22,425 bases of DNA, taken from the IMG/VR virus record IMGVR_UViG_3300044960_000217, positions 1-22,425 of that record. One strand, written 5' to 3'. This DNA comes from a virus. Every line of letters begins with the position of its first letter. Position 1 is the first letter of the stretch. The notes under the pieces were generated by a model, which saw nothing but the letters and a program-made list of their open reading frames with translations, ran no database searches and was not told the origin of the DNA. Shown piece by piece: positions 6,346 through 13,257 of this stretch. Position numbers and translations under genes: made by a program.

Positions 6346-6693
6346 CTAAAGGCTGGTGACTCGAACCGTGGTGACTGCTCCGTTCCCGAGGTCCGTGTGC
6401 TTCTCGACCAGACGGGACACAGCGCCGAGCAGAGTCTTGTTCTCGGCGAGCAGACCCTCGACGACCGCTTGCCAGTTCGTCTTCGACCGCAGGGTGCGGA
6501 CGACGGTCGCAGCATAGCAGGTACCTTCGATGCGGATCGAATTCGTGGTGTCGAGCCCGACCGATTCCGCGAACTCGACAAGCTCGCGCTTCAGCTCCTC
6601 TTCCTCGCGCGCGACTTCGGCCGCCTCAGCTTTCAGCAGCCCGAGGGTGTCGACTTTGCTCATCAGCGGTTTCAAGCGAATTTCGATAGTCAT
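6346..6693 (-). CDS. Hypothetical helical phage protein
   Basis: This protein of 115 residues starts at ATG 6693; the near-perfect AAAGGAGAT five bases upstream decides this over an ATG 15 bases further back. It begins MTIEIRLKPLMSKVDTLG. A charged coiled-coil-like helix (about 22-46, KAEAAEVAREEEELKRELVE) is followed by a compact segment (IRIEGTCYAATVVRTLRSKTNWQAVVEGLL) that reads as a strand-strand-helix unit seen in other small replication-module phage proteins. No catalytic residues are evident. It is the first gene downstream of a candidate promoter at 6722-6751 and stops 9 bases before the next gene. Function is not recognised. Confidence 0.6.
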   Translation of the reverse strand: MTIEIRLKPLMSKVDTLGLLKAEAAEVAREEEELKRELVEFAESVGLDTTNSIRIEGTCYAATVVRTLRSKTNWQAVVEGLLAENKTLLGAVSRLVEKHTDLGNGAVTTVRVTSL

Positions 6694-6721
6694 GGTATCT
6701 CCTTTCATGGTGGGTGGCGGA

Positions 6722-6751
6722 ATTGTGGCCCGATTCCGGGCCGCATGTCAA
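6722..6751 (-). promoter_or_regulatory. Candidate sigma70-like promoter with embedded inverted repeat
   Basis: On the minus strand a consensus TTGACA (6751-6746) is followed after 18 bases by CACAAT (6727-6722, 4/6 to TATAAT). The spacer largely consists of an inverted repeat, GGCCCG-(4)-CGGGCC (6727-6742), which could be an operator or a hairpin ending the upstream gene. It lies in the only sizeable gap between 6693 and 6762 and would drive genes from 6693 leftward. Confidence 0.4.
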
Positions 6752-6761
6752 GCGCCGTCTG

Positions 6762-7160
6762 TCAATGGTACTCTCCGAGTGCGCAATGAAGGACCTCATG
6801 CCCTACAACGGTCGTCAGAGGGTCGTCCAGCATCTTCGGGCGCTGGACGTGGATGACGCAGCGATTCGACTCCGGGTAGAACTCCGCGCACCCGGGGTAG
6901 CGCTGCCGCACGACCAGATCATCCGGCACCCCGCGCCACGCGCCGAGCTTGCGACAGCGGTTGATGACGGAAAGCCGATCTTCGTGCCACTCGATCGTCA
7001 GCTCGAATTTCCTGACGTCGCTGGTCGGCTTGATGGGCTGCGCGCATGCTTTGGTCGAGTAGCCGAATACGAAGGCGAGAGCAACGAATACGAGGATGGC
7101 TGCGATGATCGCGCGAGCGTAGGCGCCGATCAGGATCAGAAACAACTCCCAGTTTTTCAT
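6762..7160 (-). CDS. Membrane-anchored HExxH protein
   Basis: This protein of 132 residues starts at ATG 7160, one base after the SprT-like gene's stop. An N-terminal hydrophobic stretch (about residues 7-34, ending in VFVALAFVFGYSTKACAQ) is either a membrane anchor or a signal peptide with a possible cleavage after ACA. The remaining roughly 90 residues would then be periplasmic. They contain several Cys (NRCRKLG, PGCAEF, NRCVIH) and end in VVGHEVLHCALGEYH, with HEVLH at 121-125. The spacing HExxHxxxGxxH differs from the metzincin HExxHxxGxxH by one residue. The protein ends right after the motif, so it could be a minimal zinc protein or a truncated protease. A small phage protease acting in the periplasm is plausible but unproven. 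Confidence 0.6.
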   Translation of the reverse strand: MKNWELFLILIGAYARAIIAAILVFVALAFVFGYSTKACAQPIKPTSDVRKFELTIEWHEDRLSVINRCRKLGAWRGVPDDLVVRQRYPGCAEFYPESNRCVIHVQRPKMLDDPLTTVVGHEVLHCALGEYH

Positions 7161-7161
7161 G

Positions 7162-7749
7162 TCAACCCCGTTCGACGATCATCAGTTCTGTGCTCTCACA
7201 GACCGGGCAACGCAGCCCGCCACGCGCGGATGCCGCGTCAACCCACTTCTGCGTGATCCGAATGACTGCACCGCAGTCCGGGCACTCTGCCTTCAACAGG
7301 AAGGTCTTCTGGACCGTCCTCGATTCGACCTTCATAGCTGCGTGAGGATACGGGCCAAGCTCCAGCAGGATCAGCCGCAGCTTTTCCTTGAGTTCAGGCC
7401 CGACAGACGTACCGGTCCCCGGGCCTTGCAGCCCTGCGGCCTTCGCGATTGCGATGAAAGGTTTTCCGTGCCCGTGCTGGCAGTCGTCGATCGCGTGGCA
7501 TAGTTCGTGGACGAGCACTTCGAGCACCTTCTCACCGTCGAAGAGGATCGGGTTGATAAAGATCTGGTTCGTACCGTCCGTTGACGATGCGCGCGGCCAG
7601 CATTGCCCGAGCGTCTTTTTGCGTTCCGAGACGCCACCACGATGCGGCCATCCGCAGCTTACGCGGACGCGATCTTTCGGGATTGCGCCGTTGAACACGT
7701 CATCCAGCAGCGCACGGACGGCGGCTTCTAGCCATTCTTCGCGAGTCAT
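7162..7749 (-). CDS. SprT-like zinc metalloprotease
   Basis: ATG 7749 gives 195 residues; GGGGAG seven bases upstream decides this over an in-frame ATG at 7779. The SprT signature is clear: VLVHELCHAIDD (HExxH-type HELCH at 81-85) followed by QHGHGKPF (third ligand His94). A C-terminal zinc ribbon has CPDCG (156/159) and CPVCE (181/184). SprT/Spartan-type proteases are DNA-associated, and the eukaryotic members remove proteins cross-linked to DNA. Phage versions are common beside replication genes, but their substrates are largely unknown. The gene is spaced by one base from both neighbours (TGACATG junctions), implying translational coupling. The family call is secure; a replication or repair role is inferred. 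Confidence 0.85.
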   Translation of the reverse strand: MTREEWLEAAVRALLDDVFNGAIPKDRVRVSCGWPHRGGVSERKKTLGQCWPRASSTDGTNQIFINPILFDGEKVLEVLVHELCHAIDDCQHGHGKPFIAIAKAAGLQGPGTGTSVGPELKEKLRLILLELGPYPHAAMKVESRTVQKTFLLKAECPDCGAVIRITQKWVDAASARGGLRCPVCESTELMIVERG

Positions 7750-7750
7750 G

Positions 7751-8116
7751 TCACCACTCCCCGCGTTCGGCTGCGTCATAGGCGGCCTCGCGCGCGTTCA
7801 AGACGTGGCGGGGCACGAAACCTTCGCGTTTCAGCTCTTCGAGATTCCGAGCGAAGCAGTACGCTTCGCTGATTCGGCTGAACACGACAGGCACCTGTTC
7901 GTCGAACCCTTTGCGGGTGTCGACGACGTAGTACAGCGTCGTGCTCCCGGACGCAATCGGCACGACATCGTACGGGTAGATGCCGCCAATCGAGTGCTTC
8001 TGCAGCCCGCCGCTGCCGGCGTGACCGCCGATGATCGGGTCCGGGTTCTCGCGCGAGCGTTCGATCGCGAGCGCAAACGACGACGGGTAAGTACGGAGCG
8101 GGTGATCGACTTTCAT
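7751..8116 (-). CDS. Hypothetical early protein
   Basis: This protein of 121 residues starts at ATG 8116, with AAGGAG about 7 bases upstream, and overlaps the preceding small gene by 4 nt (ATGA). It begins MKVDHPLRTYPSSFALAIER and continues with a Gly-rich central part (IIGGHAGSGGLQKHSIGGIYP), a strand (TTLYYVVDT) and a C-terminal charged helical part (SEAYCFARNLEELKREG). It is soluble with no membrane segment, and no known motif was recognised. It lies among small replication-operon genes between polymerase and SprT-like protease. Function is unknown. Confidence 0.6.
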   Translation of the reverse strand: MKVDHPLRTYPSSFALAIERSRENPDPIIGGHAGSGGLQKHSIGGIYPYDVVPIASGSTTLYYVVDTRKGFDEQVPVVFSRISEAYCFARNLEELKREGFVPRHVLNAREAAYDAAERGEW

Positions 8117-8271
8117 TCGGAGTCTCCTTCAAGGTATTCCTCGACCTCATCCATGACGCGGCCGAACTCGATGGTGCGAAGGTAGTATTCCCCGACCATC
8201 GCGTTCTTCCGCGCCTTCCATGCATGCAGTACGAGACGCAGCACGTCCTCGGGGTTCATCGACTTGTCCAC
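8113..8271 (-). CDS. Small helical protein, 52 aa
   Basis: This short gene starts at GTG 8271, with GGAGG about 8 bases upstream inside the end of the preceding gene, and ends at TGA 8113, overlapping the next start (ATGA). The translation begins VDKSMNPEDVLRLVLHAW and is charged and almost entirely helical. An alternative ATG at 8259 is too far from the SD. Tight coupling on both sides supports it being real. No family was recognised. Confidence 0.6.
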   Translation of the reverse strand: MDKSMNPEDVLRLVLHAWKARKNAMVGEYYLRTIEFGRVMDEVEEYLEGDSE

Positions 8272-8274
8272 GAC

Positions 8275-8526
8275 TCAGCCTCCAAGGTGCTCGGTCTCGC
8301 CGATCAACGCGAACGTGTAACCGTTCTTCCACGACGTCACCGCGTACTCACCCTCAAGGTTGAGCAGCTTCGCAAACTTGTCAGCCGCATTCCGATGGTT
8401 CTCGAAGGAATCCATCGAATGGTTGTACGGCTCGATGATGCGATGCTTGATACCGTACGCGGTCACCGAAATCTTCGATCCCGTCGTGTTCGTCGGTCCG
8501 AGATACTTCGTCTTGATCAGCGTCAT
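8275..8526 (-). CDS. Small hypothetical protein, 83 aa
   Basis: ATG 8526 is preceded by AAAGGAGAGCAAAC, a strong RBS nearly identical to that of the next gene upstream. The protein begins MTLIKTKYLGPTNTTGSKI and contains a KYLGPTNTxGSKI segment that I associate with a class of small phage proteins found in polymerase operons. A helical middle (HRNAADKFAKLLN) and a final strand pair (YAVTSWKNGYTFALIGE) suggest a small alpha+beta fold. No catalytic residues or membrane segment are evident. A single-strand or nucleotide-related role is possible but not demonstrable. Confidence 0.65.
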   Translation of the reverse strand: MTLIKTKYLGPTNTTGSKISVTAYGIKHRIIEPYNHSMDSFENHRNAADKFAKLLNLEGEYAVTSWKNGYTFALIGETEHLGG

Positions 8527-8544
8527 GTTTGCTCTCCTTTCGTC

Positions 8545-8727
8545 TCACGCAAGCTCGTAATCTCCGTCGGGAAACGCGACCCCGACTACGTGCGCGCCCA
8601 GATAGAGGGTCTCCAGATCGTCGTCGTCGCACGTGTCGAACTCTTCACCCCCGTGAACGACGTAAATCTCCATCTGGTACTTCTTGGCCTTCTTGCGGGC
8701 CGCTTTCACTGCCTCGTTGTACGTCAT
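8545..8727 (-). CDS. Small hypothetical protein, 60 aa; first gene after promoter 8811-8839
   Basis: ATG 8727 follows AAAGGAGAGTAGACG. The protein has a basic N-terminal helix (MTYNEAVKAARKKAKKYQ), a strand (EIYVVHGG) and an acidic run (CDDDDLETLY). It has no known motif. It is the first gene downstream of the duplicated promoter module and therefore probably among the more strongly expressed early genes. Function is not recognised. Confidence 0.6.
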   Translation of the reverse strand: MTYNEAVKAARKKAKKYQMEIYVVHGGEEFDTCDDDDLETLYLGAHVVGVAFPDGDYELA

Positions 8728-8810
8728 CGTCTACTCTCCTTTCAATTCACCTCGGATGTCCCAGAAGTGTTCCATAAAATCGTTCAAACACCTCCATCAA
8801 CCATGAGCGT

Positions 8811-8839
8811 ACTTTAAAGTCAATCGACCAGTCTGCCAA
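8811..8839 (-). promoter_or_regulatory. Duplicated phage promoter, copy 1
   Basis: On the minus strand TTGGCA (8839-8834), a 17-base spacer, then TAAAGT (8816-8811). It shares CTTTAAAGTACGCTCA (plus 8804-8819) and the upstream GGCCGACGAACGGT (plus 8851-8864) with the promoter at 16834-16862, which has TTGACA-17-TAAAGT. It lies in the 140-bp gap between the polymerase stop (8868) and the gene at 8727 and would boost the second half of the minus operon. No intrinsic terminator was seen in this gap. Confidence 0.65.
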
Positions 8840-8867
8840 CCCCCGAACCGACCGTTCGTCGGCCAGA

Positions 8868-10862
8868 TCAGTCTTTCCGGTAGGCAGGCGCCAGAAAGCC
8901 CGCACTGCGAATGGGGGCATTCCGGCACCAGCCCGGGGCCGCCATGCACTCCTGCAGCTCGCGCAGGTCCGACTCCTCGCGCCCCTCTCGCGTCAGAACG
9001 ACGATCTCGTCGTGGACGTGCAGGACGACGTCGAGCCCCTGGCGCTCCGCCTCACGCAACGCGTGGGCGAGCACGTCGCGGCTGATGGACTGGACGATGT
9101 TCTCGGTGAGCTTTCCGCCCCACGTGCTGATGGTCCCCCACTGCCCGGTGTTCTGATTCACCCCATCGTACTGGATGACGTCCGACCAGTACCAGTTCTC
9201 CGGGTCCTCTTCCCACGCCTTCAGCCTCTCGGCTGACGATTCGACCTCGGCCGGCGGGATGCGCATGCGACGCGTTTCGGTCAGGCGAGCGTTGATGTAG
9301 GTGATCTCAGTTCCTGCCGGCAACCGGCAGACGACGTGTTGATCGCGCGGCGCGAACACGAACTCGCGATACCTGTACGGCTTGCGGTGGATGATGCACT
9401 GCTTCATCGCCGTCTCTAGCCCGCTCCACAGAGCGACGATCAGAGGGTGCGTGTCACGATACGTGCGGATCGCGCGCTGCGCTTCTTCGGGCGTCATCTT
9501 GACGCCCATTCCCGCGGAGTACTCGACCAGCGTTTTACCGCCGAGCCCGTATCCGCCCCCGAGCACCGGCGGCTTGCTGAACGTGCGCTGCTCCTTCGTC
9601 ACCTGATCGTACGGTACACCGAACTGCGCGGCGGCGAAGTCCTTATACGGGTCGAGCCCTTCGGCGAACCGCTTCATCTTCTCCTCGTCGCCGGCGGCCC
9701 AGTAGAGCATCACGACCTCGATCGAAGCAAAGTCGGCGATCGCGAGCATGCGGCCTCCCGGGTCGCGCACGATCGAACGCACGAGATCGGCGATCAGCTT
9801 GAACGGGGCGGGATAGAGCGAACGGAGAAGGTCGACGTCTTCGTGCTGTAGGACGTCCCACGCGGTCTGAATCTCCTCATCGCTGCCGAGACCTCGACGG
9901 AGGTTTTGCGGCTGTAGGCCACGCCCGCTCCAGCGATGCGTACGACCCGCACCGCTGTATTGGAGCATGTGCCGCATCACGCCGTCGACGGTCTGACGGA
10001 CCGCGACGTCGTACTTCTTCGGAGCAGACATGCCAGCACCGACTCGCAGCAGAAGCACACGCCGAACGTCAGTCGGAAGCTCCTTGTTCAACAGACCGTT
10101 GATCGTAGCAGCATCGAGCGAATCAAGCTGAATACCCAGTTTACGTTGGACCCACTGCTTGATCTGGATCGGGCTGTTCGGGTTCTCGACACCTGTGATC
10201 TGCTGAATCTCGCGCAACGCGTCGGCACACAGACGTTCGAAGATGCGGCTCGCAATACGCGCACGTTCGACGTCTACAGGTACGCCTCGACGGTTGATCC
10301 GCTGCGACATCTGGTAGACGAGCAGCTCTTCTTCCGGCCATCCAAGACCGATCTCGTCGAGATACGTCGCGACTGCGGCCTCGATGACGATATCGTTCGC
10401 GTTGTACTCGACGAAACGTTGCCAATCGCCCGGCTGTTCTTTCGGACCTCCCGGCTTCGGCGGCATGCAGAAGATGCGGATCAGTCGCGACGACTCGCTC
10501 GTCTTTCCATCGATCCCGAGAGCATGGCACGCCTCATCCAGCGATGCAGGCAGCGAACGGTACTGAGCGTGGCCCATCGTGCAGGACCACTTCTCGTCCG
10601 GCAGCTTCAGGCCGAGGACGTGCTCCGTTATCTCCTGCTCGAAGCCGGCGTTCCATGCGTGGATGATCTTCGCTTCGAGAAGGTCGGAGCGCAACTCGTC
10701 GAGCGAGTTCGAGTTCGGGTTGCGCTCATCGTACTGCTTCATATTGCCGCGCTCGTCTGTCCACGCGGCGAGGATGATGCGGGTGCTGTGGTGGCGAGCG
10801 TAGTGCGCAAGGCCGACCGTCTTGAGATCGGACTCACTGTAGGTCTCGTAGTCGAGATGCAC
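8868..10862 (-). CDS. DNA polymerase, family A, with 3'-5' exonuclease
   Basis: This protein of 664 residues starts at GTG 10862 (GGAAGGAAACAC upstream). The N-terminal proofreading domain has LDYETYSE (Asp4, Glu6), HAWNAGFE (Asn71-Glu75) and YNANDIVIE (Asp157). Polymerase motifs are motif A ADFASIE (Asp377-Glu382), motif B RTFSKPPVLGGGYG (Arg426, Lys430, Tyr438-Gly439) and motif C HVHDE (617-619). There is no 5'-3' exonuclease domain. Length and layout match the short polymerase I-like replicases of phages that also carry DUF2815, DUF2800, SNF2 and VRR-NUC genes, all present here. It is the probable replicative polymerase. It overlaps the preceding small membrane gene by 29 nt. DpoZ, the polymerase of 2-aminoadenine phages, belongs to the same broad family, so that possibility is open. 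Confidence 0.93.
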   Translation of the reverse strand: MHLDYETYSESDLKTVGLAHYARHHSTRIILAAWTDERGNMKQYDERNPNSNSLDELRSDLLEAKIIHAWNAGFEQEITEHVLGLKLPDEKWSCTMGHAQYRSLPASLDEACHALGIDGKTSESSRLIRIFCMPPKPGGPKEQPGDWQRFVEYNANDIVIEAAVATYLDEIGLGWPEEELLVYQMSQRINRRGVPVDVERARIASRIFERLCADALREIQQITGVENPNSPIQIKQWVQRKLGIQLDSLDAATINGLLNKELPTDVRRVLLLRVGAGMSAPKKYDVAVRQTVDGVMRHMLQYSGAGRTHRWSGRGLQPQNLRRGLGSDEEIQTAWDVLQHEDVDLLRSLYPAPFKLIADLVRSIVRDPGGRMLAIADFASIEVVMLYWAAGDEEKMKRFAEGLDPYKDFAAAQFGVPYDQVTKEQRTFSKPPVLGGGYGLGGKTLVEYSAGMGVKMTPEEAQRAIRTYRDTHPLIVALWSGLETAMKQCIIHRKPYRYREFVFAPRDQHVVCRLPAGTEITYINARLTETRRMRIPPAEVESSAERLKAWEEDPENWYWSDVIQYDGVNQNTGQWGTISTWGGKLTENIVQSISRDVLAHALREAERQGLDVVLHVHDEIVVLTREGREESDLRELQECMAAPGWCRNAPIRSAGFLAPAYRKD

Positions 10863-11001
10863 GTGTTTCCTTCCAAGCTTTTCTGGCGTCTTCGAACAGT
10901 TCCGAGAATGCGATTCCGATGTAGTGGTAAAGGTAGACGAAGACGGCCGGGATGAAGAGCGCGATGATGCGCGCTCTCTTCCACAACGTACGGCCGTTCA
11001 T
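10834..11001 (-). CDS. Small single-TM membrane protein, 55 aa
   Basis: ATG 11001, preceded by GAGGGAG and overlapping the DUF5664 stop (ATGA), begins MNGRTLWKRARIIALFIPAV. A basic N-terminus is followed by one hydrophobic segment (about residues 11-31, IIALFIPAVFVYLYHYIGIAF) and a charged amphipathic tail ending in TRASRLRDLQ. The positive-inside rule predicts a cytoplasmic N-terminus. Its end overlaps the polymerase start by 29 nt, implying coupled translation. A longer upstream extension of this frame is an Arg-rich shadow of the DUF5664 gene and was rejected. Function is unknown; tethering of replication to the membrane is one speculation. Confidence 0.65.
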   Translation of the reverse strand: MNGRTLWKRARIIALFIPAVFVYLYHYIGIAFSELFEDARKAWKETRASRLRDLQ

Positions 11002-11330
11002 TCTCCCTCGCCGGTCAAGAACCGCTCCTCCAGCTCCAGAACTGCGAGAGCGTTCCACGCGACGTGCGCGAGATGCGGCAGGAGCGACTCCTCGTCCAGC
11101 TCGTCCCCGCGATGGTGGGCGAGGAGATGACGCCACAAAGCGTCCATGTAGCGCTCGGTGCCATTCTGAACGGTGAGCCATCCACGGTCGCAATACTTCT
11201 GCGCGCCGTACGTGCCGACCGCAGTGACCAGCTCAAGTGCCCGCGAGAATTCGCCAAGCACGAGGCTGTGGCGAGGTTTGCCGGAGTCCAGTTTCACGCC
11301 CGGCTTGTGCTGATTCTCGTCTTTGTCCAT
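10998..11330 (-). CDS. DUF5664 / MazZ-like dNTP pyrophosphohydrolase
   Basis: This protein of 110 residues starts at ATG 11330 (CGAGG upstream). Features of the family often annotated dATP/dGTP diphosphohydrolase (DUF5664) appear in order: KLDSGKPR (13-20), ELVTAVGTYGAQKY (33-46), W51, and the helical core RHLLAHHRGDELDEESLLPHLAHVAWN (67-93), whose acidic and His residues would hold Mg2+. Family members relate to MazG-fold enzymes that convert dNTPs to dNMP plus pyrophosphate. MazZ of 2-aminoadenine phages, which supplies dGMP, is of this kind. The gene lies between the ssDNA-binding protein and the polymerase, fitting control of the dNTP pool. The family is likely; substrate specificity is unknown. 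Confidence 0.78.
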   Translation of the reverse strand: MDKDENQHKPGVKLDSGKPRHSLVLGEFSRALELVTAVGTYGAQKYCDRGWLTVQNGTERYMDALWRHLLAHHRGDELDEESLLPHLAHVAWNALAVLELEERFLTGEGE

Positions 11331-11360
11331 CTTGAACCTCGTAGTGAGTGTGAAAAGGTG

Positions 11361-11415
11361 CCGGGGATTCTGGGCGGGGCTCCCCGGCGGGCCCCTAGTC
11401 CCCCTTCTGTGGGGG
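11361..11415. other. Two GC-rich hairpins between DUF2815 and DUF5664 genes
   Basis: The 86-bp gap holds CCCCC-TTCTGT-GGGGG (11400-11415), immediately after the DUF2815 stop codon, and CCGGGGA (11361-11367) paired with TCCCCGG (11381-11387), followed on the minus strand by CACCTTTT. They could attenuate transcription or protect the upstream ssDNA-binding protein message. The T-run is too short for a confident terminator. Confidence 0.4.
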
Positions 11416-11416
11416 A

Positions 11417-11956
11417 TCAGAAATCCTCCTCGGGCTCGACAGCCTCGACCCCGAACTCACGATCAGCTCGCGGCCCGCCAGCCAGCGGCTCGCCCTTGCG
11501 CACGAGCTGCACGTTACCGAGACCGCATCCGACGCCCTTTTTCGTGGTCACGTCGAAGTCGTAGAACACGACCGAGACGTTGCCGTAGTCGCCGCTGTTC
11601 CAGTCGGCGGGGTTCGCCTTGTTCAGCGATGCGTCGACGACATCCGGGGCGCGCTCCTCGGGCGTGCTCGCGTTCAGGAAGTAGTGGCCGGCGTAACCCT
11701 CGCGACCGTAGTTCGAGTCGTTCTTGTCGTCGCCGTCGCGCAGGGGGTTGTGCAGGCCTGCCGTCTTACCTTTCCAGCACTCGTCGATGATCGACTTGAT
11801 CGCCGACTTCACTTCCGACACCTGCGGGTGATCTTTCGGGATCAGGATCGTCGTCGAGTAGCGCTTGCGGCCCTGCAGGTCCTCCTTCGGACGGAAGACG
11901 GACAGGAAGCTGAAACGGACGTTTTTCAAAACGATGCGTTTGGACACTCGTGCCAT
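11417..11956 (-). CDS. DUF2815 single-stranded DNA-binding protein
   Basis: This protein of 179 residues starts at ATG 11956; an AGGAG lies about 10 bases upstream, within the last codons of the DUF2800 gene. The N-terminal KRIVLKNVRFSFLSVFRPK and the segment RYSTTILIPKDHPQ are hallmarks of DUF2815, an OB-fold-type ssDNA-binding family in phages with a polymerase I-like replicase. The middle (residues 70-110) includes NPLRDGDDK and GYAGHYFLNAS. The C-terminus is acidic (VEAVEPEEDF), like the protein-recruiting tails of SSBs. It sits directly between DUF2800 nuclease and the DUF5664/polymerase genes, the standard order. It should coat ssDNA at the fork and in recombination. Confidence 0.88.
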   Translation of the reverse strand: MARVSKRIVLKNVRFSFLSVFRPKEDLQGRKRYSTTILIPKDHPQVSEVKSAIKSIIDECWKGKTAGLHNPLRDGDDKNDSNYGREGYAGHYFLNASTPEERAPDVVDASLNKANPADWNSGDYGNVSVVFYDFDVTTKKGVGCGLGNVQLVRKGEPLAGGPRADREFGVEAVEPEEDF

Positions 11957-11963
11957 GTTGCGT

Positions 11964-13100
11964 TTACTCCTCGTTGTGCTCGGTTTGGAAATCGGCGGAC
12001 GCGTCGAGCAGCAGCGCCGGCCGGGGATCAGTTTCAGGAGCGATCTGCGGGGCTCCCTGCTGTTTTGTCGTCAGACGCTCGATGATCTCGTGCTTTTTGC
12101 CGAGACGCGCTTCGGCGTCCCCGATCGTAATCAGCTTGCGCTCGACGCGCCACGCGTCATCACCGAGCACGGAGGGAAGCTCCTGCTCGGCCTCTGGCCT
12201 CCAGCGACGGGTGGAGCGCCCCCCGACCAGCTTGTAGCCTGGGACTTTCTCGCCCCTGCGCAGGAGACCTATCACACCAGCCTCGACATCATCGCACCAC
12301 TGTCGCACGTTCGGGACCTGCTTCAGAGCCTCGGCCAGTTCGTGCGGCTGCAGCTTGTTGAACTCGGCCGACACCATGAATTCGATCATCGACTTGCGTG
12401 CGGAGCAGAACGCACGCCCGGGGCACCAGCGGCAAGCTTTCGGCGACGGGTAGTAGACGTGCGGCAGCTCTCGGACATCATTCGCCGTCTTCCGCACGAG
12501 CTCTTCGAATTCCCGCAACTCGTCAATGGTCACCTCAACGGTGTCGATGTGGTCTCGTCGCGGCTGGTAGACGTGTAGGACGACCTTTTCGACCCCGAGA
12601 TACCCGAGCTCGTACATCGCGCCCGAAGCGTACATCGCGAGCTGCGGGTTCAACAGCCGGACCCCCTTCTCGTTCTCCGTCACGAATACCAGATCGCCCT
12701 TCCCGAACTTGAGGTCGCAGACGTGCAAAGCTCCGTCCTTTAGGACGATGAAGTCTGCGGTGCCTGTCGCCAGCGCGCCGTCGGGGGCGTGCTCACCGGT
12801 CAGATGGCCGACCGGCACCCGGTGCTCTACAGCGACCCACTCCGCGCCACCCGCCAGCTCCGCGCAGTATTCGACGTAGCTGCGGATGTACGGCAGCCAG
12901 TCGCCCGGAACCTCGCAAATCTGGAACTCTCTTCGGAAAATGCGAGCTTCGAGCCCCCGCGCGGCGCGCTCGTGAGCGAGGGTGCCTTCATCCGATGCTT
13001 CGGTCGGCGGCTGTTCGAACTGCTCAGCGAACGCGACCGAGCCCGGGCAGCGCATCCAGCGGTGAGCGCTCGACGGCGAAAGCCTCGCGTGGTAGCCCAT
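11964..13100 (-). CDS. DUF2800 Cas4-like PD-(D/E)XK nuclease
   Basis: This protein of 378 residues starts at ATG 13100 (MGYHARLSPSSAHRWMRCPG). The nuclease core reads GTADFIVL (Asp116), ALHVCDLKFGKG (Asp129, Lys131) and NPQLAMYA (Gln153). Cys18 plus Cys223, Cys226 and Cys232 (CRWCPGRAFC) are placed as the iron-sulphur-binding cysteines of Cas4/AddB-type nucleases. DUF2800 proteins are phage replication-module nucleases, thought to process DNA ends during recombination, and usually precede DUF2815. The next gene, DUF2815, starts 7 bases after its stop. A Pro-rich spacer near the C-terminus (PQIAPETDPRPALL) precedes an acidic tail. Active-site residues are intact, so it should be functional. 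Confidence 0.88.
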   Translation of the reverse strand: MGYHARLSPSSAHRWMRCPGSVAFAEQFEQPPTEASDEGTLAHERAARGLEARIFRREFQICEVPGDWLPYIRSYVEYCAELAGGAEWVAVEHRVPVGHLTGEHAPDGALATGTADFIVLKDGALHVCDLKFGKGDLVFVTENEKGVRLLNPQLAMYASGAMYELGYLGVEKVVLHVYQPRRDHIDTVEVTIDELREFEELVRKTANDVRELPHVYYPSPKACRWCPGRAFCSARKSMIEFMVSAEFNKLQPHELAEALKQVPNVRQWCDDVEAGVIGLLRRGEKVPGYKLVGGRSTRRWRPEAEQELPSVLGDDAWRVERKLITIGDAEARLGKKHEIIERLTTKQQGAPQIAPETDPRPALLLDASADFQTEHNEE

Positions 13101-13101
13101 G

Positions 13102-13257
13102 TCACGACCCCCAAGCGTCGACGAGGATCAGTCCGATGTTCGCCACAGCGTAGCCGAAGTAGACGATCCAGAGCGGGCTGCCCTTCAGAGCGAACAGGAT
13201 CGACGTGACCGCGTACGCGAGAGTCACAGCAGCCACCAGAAGAATCGTCGCGCTCAT
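13102..13257 (-). CDS. Small two-TM membrane protein, 51 aa
   Basis: This short gene starts at ATG 13257, overlapping the previous stop by 4 nt (ATGA), and stops one base before the DUF2800 start. It begins MSATILLVAAVTLAYAVTSI. Two hydrophobic helices (about 2-23 and 29-47) are joined by a short LKGSP turn, and the C-terminus is DAWGS. The tight spacing and even hydrophobicity argue that it is real. Function is unknown; it resembles small holin-like or membrane-modulating early phage peptides. Confidence 0.6.
   Translation of the reverse strand: MSATILLVAAVTLAYAVTSILFALKGSPLWIVYFGYAVANIGLILVDAWGS

Noticed and set aside
7388-8185. 265-codon plus-strand frame opposite the SprT-like and neighbouring genes
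   Set aside because: Antisense to tightly coupled genes with strong ribosome sites; Ser/Arg-rich translation with no recognisable domain.
8747-8797. 16-codon leader-like mini-ORF (MEVFERFYGTLLGHPR) downstream of the 8811-8839 promoter
   Set aside because: In-frame ATG and stop exist but there is no convincing Shine-Dalgarno site; too short to support without conservation.
9936-10955. 339-codon plus-strand open frame across the DNA polymerase gene
   Set aside because: It is antisense to a polymerase with all catalytic motifs intact; the translation is Arg/Val/Leu-rich with no domain or RBS, as expected from GC-rich codon bias.
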